This document shows positions 4,756 through 8,275 of a stretch of 8,275 nucleotides of DNA, piece after piece. The translations under genes and the position numbers were made by a program. Positions within the stretch are counted from its first letter, which is position 1. Each line of letters opens with the position of its first letter. Under the pieces are notes generated by a model. That model ran no database searches. It was not told the origin of the DNA and worked only from the letters and a program-made list of their open reading frames with translations. This DNA is from Candidatus Colicola caccequi (GTDB taxonomy: Bacteria > Bacteroidota > Bacteroidia > Bacteroidales > Paludibacteraceae): assembly GCA_018065205.1 (NCBI GenBank), contig JAGHTR010000041.1:1-8275 (forward strand), in the 5' to 3' direction.

Positions 4756-6039
4756 CTATTGATCGGTAAAAAGTTCAACAAGTGTTTGACCAAATGTTTG
4801 GCCTATCTTATTCAGTTTAGGTTGCTCCAGCAACTGTCCCGGATGTGCATCGCGGTAATCGCTACCCATAATGAGCGCACCTACCAAGCTGGCGTAGGCT
4901 GGGGAGCAGAACTCATCCGGCGTGCGGCGGTCCAGCAATCCCGCATGACTGCCATACATAATCTCAACGGAGGTCTTTTCGCTCAGGTACTCCGGCATGC
5001 CTTGCAGCATACTGGCGCCACCCGTGATGTACAAGCAGCGAATACGTTCGCTGTACTCGTTCAGGATATTCATCAGCGGATTAACCATCTCGTCCAAACC
5101 CTGTTTGATAAGGGTTGCCAGTTCTTCGCTGGAGGTCTTCCATACGCCGTTAATCTCAGGCGAACCGGGAATCTGGATGGTATAGTTCTTATCAATTAGA
5201 TTAGGTGCCGCAAAGCCATATTGGCGTTTAACCGTTTCGGCATTATCAAAGGATATACCTTGTTGCTCAATCAAACGTGTAATATGATAACCACCTTTCT
5301 GAATCACCTTAATGAGCAGGTACTCGGTGCCCTTATAAATAGACAGGGTCGTGGTCTGCGCTCCCATATCTAATACGGCACAACCGTCGGTTAGGACCGA
5401 AGGATCCTCAAAGGCAAAAGCCGACAGCAACGCCTCGGGACGAGTAAAAGTATGTTCAATGGTACGACCTCCGCGATCAAAACCGGCATGCACCTTATCC
5501 ACCAACTCTTTCTTACCTACGATAGCCGAGAAATGGGCCTCGATAAGAGTGGCACGTTGGGTAGGGGAGGGCTCTTCCTCCTGCTCTTGACCGTCCACAA
5601 CAAAATAAGCAGGAATCAGATCCAACACCGCTACATTGGGGTTATGCTCCTCAATCTTGCGCTTACATTCGTCCCGCATAGATTCCAACACGCTGGTAGG
5701 AACAGAACGTTTCAAACCCAAATCGCGTTTGGAATAGACCGGCACGACCTGCATACTAGCGCCACCTAATAGCACAAAGGCGGCAGGCAGACGCTCCACT
5801 CCTACGCGGTTAGCCAGCAGATTAAGGATTTCGCTAATCATATAGCCTGCACTGGATGTCTGCACGATTAATCCGCGATCTACGCACGGATAACGTTGAC
5901 TCTCTTCATAGCCCAAGACATGCAACATGTCCGGACCAATCTTTTCGGCGGCCATGGCACGCACCGAATTGCTGCCTAAGTCAATGGCAACAAGGGGCAA
6001 AGAGTCGGCTAATTGTTTTTTATTATTCTTTTTGGGCAT
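4756..6039 (-). CDS. ftsA: Cell division protein FtsA
   Basis: This 427-residue actin-fold ATPase anchors FtsZ filaments to the inner membrane and recruits later division proteins. Visible features are the phosphate-1 loop AIDLGSNSVRAM (18-29), the FtsA-specific 1C subdomain (about 90-180), the phosphate-2 loop LDMGAQTTT (223-231) and the adenosine motif YITGGASMLQG (337-347). The C-terminal segment KLNKIGQTFGQTLVELF (408-424) has the pattern of the amphipathic membrane-targeting helix. The phosphate-2 loop departs from canonical D-x-GGGT, with A227 and Q228 in place of two glycines. The ATG lies 2 nt beyond the ftsQ stop in the same TAG-AT-ATG arrangement as the ftsA-ftsZ junction. Six residues near the C-terminus (QPKLNK, 406-411) are encoded by a 17-nt stretch also present in ftsQ. 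Confidence 0.97.
   Translation of the reverse strand: MPKKNNKKQLADSLPLVAIDLGSNSVRAMAAEKIGPDMLHVLGYEESQRYPCVDRGLIVQTSSAGYMISEILNLLANRVGVERLPAAFVLLGGASMQVVPVYSKRDLGLKRSVPTSVLESMRDECKRKIEEHNPNVAVLDLIPAYFVVDGQEQEEEPSPTQRATLIEAHFSAIVGKKELVDKVHAGFDRGGRTIEHTFTRPEALLSAFAFEDPSVLTDGCAVLDMGAQTTTLSIYKGTEYLLIKVIQKGGYHITRLIEQQGISFDNAETVKRQYGFAAPNLIDKNYTIQIPGSPEINGVWKTSSEELATLIKQGLDEMVNPLMNILNEYSERIRCLYITGGASMLQGMPEYLSEKTSVEIMYGSHAGLLDRRTPDEFCSPAYASLVGALIMGSDYRDAHPGQLLEQPKLNKIGQTFGQTLVELFTDQ
4808..4824 (-). repeat. 17-nt identity shared with ftsQ (copy in ftsA)
   Basis: TTATTCAGTTTAGGTTG on the plus strand is identical to 6154-6170. Both copies are in the same reading frame and encode QPKLNK. Here they form the start of the FtsA membrane-targeting region (residues 406-411). 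Confidence 0.85.
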
Positions 6040-6041
6040 AT

Positions 6042-6791
6042 CTATGGTTTAGCATTTGCTTTTATTCCTATCACTTGTCCTTTATATCGCACATCCAACT
6101 GACGATAGATATTGATATCTACGCCTTGGATGCCTTGATACCATTTTTGCAGTTTATTCAGTTTAGGTTGGTAATTATTCATATCGCCTAATAGAATCGT
6201 GGCGGCACTGTCGCGCTGCATGACCTGAATGGACTTGGGATTAGTTACTTTTACGTAACTGATGCGCTGATACCAATAATCGGATTCTTGCAGCCACTCC
6301 GCAAAGTCACTCAGTTCATTGGCAGCCATTCGTGGACCTACATTGCCGGTTGCAATCAACACCGACGTCTTGATGCTGGGACGAACAGGCATTTTCTTGC
6401 GGTCCGTATCTATGTAATACTGCCCGTCTTGCGCCACGACACGCAGCAACGGAATACGTTGGGTGAGGTCGATATGTACTGCACCATCGCAAGTCGTGTA
6501 GCACTCTGCCGTCCGCACCATAGGATGCTTAAGCGCCAGGTCCTCGATCGACTGCAACGAGATGTCCGTCAGTTTTTGCTTAACAGGGTAGAGGTTCTTT
6601 AGCCATAGTTGGTCCTTCAACTCATCCTCCGTCAGGTACTGCCGCTCGTCGATATCCAATATATCAATCTGTAACTTGGGACAAACCGTCACAGGCGTGT
6701 TTTGCTGCCCCATGATGATACCAAAGACCATATACGCCATGATAACCAGGGCGCATAGAGTGCAGATAATATGTTTCCAAAGGTTTTTCAA
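6042..6791 (-). CDS. ftsQ: Cell division protein FtsQ (DivIB family)
   Basis: This 249-residue bitopic membrane protein is a scaffold of the divisome that normally binds FtsB and FtsL. It has a short N-terminal cytoplasmic stretch, one transmembrane helix (about 6-28, CTLCALVIMAYMVFGIIMG) and an extracytoplasmic part. The latter has a POTRA-like region (about 38-115, with the HPMVRTAECY segment) and a beta domain including YYIDTDRKKMPV (125-136) and the final YRQLDVRYKGQVIGIK. Sequence identity in this family is low, so the call rests on topology, these motifs and position between murC and ftsA. The start is a TTG at 6791. A TAG stop lies in frame 10 codons upstream with no ATG between, and the next in-frame ATG (residue 18) would cut into the membrane helix. 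The gene begins 7 nt after the murC stop. Confidence 0.94.
   Translation of the reverse strand: MKNLWKHIICTLCALVIMAYMVFGIIMGQQNTPVTVCPKLQIDILDIDERQYLTEDELKDQLWLKNLYPVKQKLTDISLQSIEDLALKHPMVRTAECYTTCDGAVHIDLTQRIPLLRVVAQDGQYYIDTDRKKMPVRPSIKTSVLIATGNVGPRMAANELSDFAEWLQESDYWYQRISYVKVTNPKSIQVMQRDSAATILLGDMNNYQPKLNKLQKWYQGIQGVDINIYRQLDVRYKGQVIGIKANAKP
6154..6170 (-). repeat. 17-nt identity shared with ftsA (copy in ftsQ)
   Basis: This is identical to 4808-4824 and encodes QPKLNK at FtsQ residues 208-213, within the C-terminal part of the extracytoplasmic beta domain (NNYQPKLNKLQKW). Confidence 0.85.
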
Positions 6792-6798
6792 GTCTCTG

Positions 6799-8214
6799 TT
6801 ATTTAGATAACTGTTCGGCTATGGCAGGCACTAACCGGTCTATATCTCCGGCACCTAAGGTCAGCACCACAACAGGTTTATTCAAATCCCGGATGCGTCG
6901 GTCCAGATAGGCTACAAGGTCTTTTTTCTCTACCACACATTCGTTTCGGTTCTGATTGCCGGTCATCAGTATCTCGCTTACCACACCGGGTATAGGCAGT
7001 TCGCGAGCAGGGTAGATAGGCAGCAGGATAAGTTCGTCCGACTGATTGAGTACCTGCTTAAACCCTGCGGAAAAGTCGCGCGTACGTGTGTATAGATGCG
7101 GCTGGAAGACCACAATGAAATGCCGCTCCGGATAGAGTTTGCGAATCGACTGAATAGAAGCATTCAACTCGGTGGGATGGTGCGCATAATCGTCCACATA
7201 CGTGATAGTCGGCGTCTTGACATGGATATTAAAACGGCGATAAACACCATTGTAACTCTCTACGCCCCGACGAATCTCATCCTCGGTAGCACCATTCAGC
7301 CACGCTAACGCCATAGCGGCTACACTGTTTTCTATATTCACCCACACGGGCACACCTAACTGAATATGACGAATGCGCATACTCGGACCTACAAAGTCAA
7401 ACCATAGGTTACCGTCCTCCACAATCACGTTCTCGGCATAGAAATCAGCGGACACATTGCCATATTCACCGGCTACACCTACATAGGTGTAAATACGTGG
7501 AGCATGGGGTCCGACCGGATGCAGTTGGTAGGTGGCCTTCAGCAAAACAGCCTCTTGCACCAGTCCGGCATAGATATCAAATCCCTTTTGGTACTCATCG
7601 CCCGTACCATATATATCCAAGTGGTCAGGGTCAATACTTGTAATCACGGACATATAAGGACTCAAGTGATGAAAACTGCGGTCATACTCGTCCGCCTCCA
7701 CGACCACAAAGTCGCTATTGGCATCAATCAGCAGGTTACTGCCATAGTTATTGCTAATGCCCCCTAAGAAGGCATTGGTGCCTAAATGGCTCTCGTGCAT
7801 AATATGCGCCAGAATGGTGCTGGTAGTGGTCTTACCGTGCGTACCGGCTACGCAGAGTGCTTTCTTCTGCTTAGTCACCAATCCCAATACCTCGGAACGC
7901 TTCAAAATAGTATAACCATGCTCCCTAAAGTATGTGTAAATAGGCTGATCTTCAGGCACCGCAGGAGTACGCACGACCAAGGTGTGAGCAGGATGAATAG
8001 ACGAAGGGTGCTTAGAGCACTCCAAAAATAGAGTGGTATCGTCGTATTGCACACCGATACCCTCTTGCTCCAACTCTTTGGTCAATGGGGAAGGGGTGCG
8101 GTCATAGCCCTGTACGTCATACCCTAAATGCTTGAAATAACGCGCCAAAGCCGACATACCTATGCCGCCTATACCAAGGAAATACAATGATTGAATGTCA
8201 TTAGTCTGTAACAT
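6799..8214 (-). CDS. murC: UDP-N-acetylmuramate--L-alanine ligase MurC
   Basis: This 471-residue cytoplasmic ATP-dependent ligase (EC 6.3.2.8) adds L-alanine to UDP-N-acetylmuramate, the first amino-acid step of peptidoglycan precursor synthesis. Domain 1 opens with the UDP-binding glycine loop LYFLGIGGIGMSALARYF (10-27). Domain 2 holds the ATP-binding AGTHGKTTT (123-131), EADEYDRSF (173-181) and DPDHLD (195-200). Domain 3 has YVDDYAHHPTE (339-349), PHLYTRTRDF (372-381), LPIYPARE (398-405) and GAGDID (454-459). These are the Mur ligase signatures in the correct order, and the DDYAHHPTE form is typical of MurC. Length is normal. The ATG at 8214 places the glycine loop 13 residues in, as expected. 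It is the first gene of the visible operon, with a promoter about 30 nt upstream, and murG is not seen within the 61 nt left in the window. Confidence 0.98.
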   Translation of the reverse strand: MLQTNDIQSLYFLGIGGIGMSALARYFKHLGYDVQGYDRTPSPLTKELEQEGIGVQYDDTTLFLECSKHPSSIHPAHTLVVRTPAVPEDQPIYTYFREHGYTILKRSEVLGLVTKQKKALCVAGTHGKTTTSTILAHIMHESHLGTNAFLGGISNNYGSNLLIDANSDFVVVEADEYDRSFHHLSPYMSVITSIDPDHLDIYGTGDEYQKGFDIYAGLVQEAVLLKATYQLHPVGPHAPRIYTYVGVAGEYGNVSADFYAENVIVEDGNLWFDFVGPSMRIRHIQLGVPVWVNIENSVAAMALAWLNGATEDEIRRGVESYNGVYRRFNIHVKTPTITYVDDYAHHPTELNASIQSIRKLYPERHFIVVFQPHLYTRTRDFSAGFKQVLNQSDELILLPIYPARELPIPGVVSEILMTGNQNRNECVVEKKDLVAYLDRRIRDLNKPVVVLTLGAGDIDRLVPAIAEQLSK

Positions 8215-8220
8215 CGTCTA

Positions 8221-8229
8221 TTACCGCAT
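8221..8229 (-). other. Two-codon upstream ORF (ATG CGG TAA) in the murC leader
   Basis: An ATG-Arg-stop minigene lies six bases before the murC ATG and in frame with it, so the leader reads ATG CGG TAA TAG ACG ATG. It falls inside the transcript predicted from the adjacent promoter. Such a short frame may arise by chance, and translation is not shown. Confidence 0.25.
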
Positions 8230-8242
8230 TTTAAACAGGGCA

Positions 8243-8274
8243 CAAAATTACTAAAAAAAAACGATATTTGCAAA
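8243..8274 (-). promoter_or_regulatory. Bacteroidota-type promoter of the murC-ftsQAZ operon
   Basis: On the minus strand TTTG (plus CAAA, 8271-8274) is followed after 20 nt by TAATTTTG (plus CAAAATTA, 8243-8250), a perfect TTTG-N20-TAnnTTTG with the same spacing as the HU promoter. Transcription should start near 8239, leaving a leader of about 25 nt. The -33 lies in the palindrome ATTTGCAAAT (8266-8275), cut by the window edge. A run of nine A residues on the plus strand fills part of the spacer. Confidence 0.82.
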
Positions 8275-8275
8275 T

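Noticed and set aside
4333..5420. 15-nt identity CCTCAAAGGCAAAAG in ftsZ (4333-4347) and ftsA (5406-5420)
   Set aside because: Both copies encode FAFE; in FtsZ this is a family motif (PFxFEG), so shared residues plus the same codon preference explain it more simply than duplication.
1..8275. CRISPR arrays, insertion sequences, prophage, tRNA or rRNA genes
   Set aside because: No regularly spaced repeats, transposase or integrase motifs, or RNA-gene signatures are visible, and nearly all of the window is filled by housekeeping genes.

Overview
The window looks like chromosomal DNA from a member of the Bacteroidota, probably the order Bacteroidales. Three things point that way. Three promoters can be read, and all carry the phylum's characteristic -7 element TAnnTTTG; two also have a perfect -33 TTTG at 20-nt spacing. 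No start codon is preceded by a Shine-Dalgarno-like purine run. The gene set and protein features (mutY next to an HU-family gene, a 29-residue basic protein and RNase G; a murC-ftsQ-ftsA-ftsZ order) are typical of the phylum. Base composition is moderate and even, and nothing suggests a mobile element, phage, CRISPR array, rRNA or tRNA gene.

Layout. (1) Positions 8-2066, minus strand: an apparent three-gene operon, transcribed HU-family DNA-binding protein, then a tiny COX24/AURKAIP1-type basic protein, then RNase E/G. It is driven by a strong-looking promoter at 2109-2140. (2) Positions 2067-2199: a 133-bp divergent promoter region with an imperfect palindrome and helically phased A/T tracts. 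(3) Positions 2200-3192, plus strand: mutY, the adenine glycosylase of the 8-oxoguanine repair pathway. (4) Positions 3193-3448: a 256-bp gap between the convergent mutY and ftsZ, with no gene I can support but with a 31-bp direct repeat (26/31 identical) and smaller repeats. (5) Positions 3449-8214, minus strand: the end of the division and cell wall cluster, transcribed murC, ftsQ, ftsA, ftsZ with gaps of 7, 2 and 2 bp. It has its own promoter at 8243-8274, at the window edge.

How the genes work together. MurC commits UDP-MurNAc to peptidoglycan precursor synthesis. FtsQ is the membrane scaffold of the divisome. FtsA tethers FtsZ filaments to the membrane, and FtsZ forms the ring. The other operon joins nucleoid structure (HU), the ribosome (the small basic protein) and RNA processing (RNase G). 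All eight genes are complete.

This is essentially a housekeeping region and I see no hidden new system in it. The parts most worth a second look are non-coding or very small: the palindrome in the HU promoter, the repeats downstream of ftsZ, the 29-codon gene, a promoter that may separate murC-ftsQAZ from the rest of the cluster, and a 17-nt identity shared by ftsQ and ftsA.
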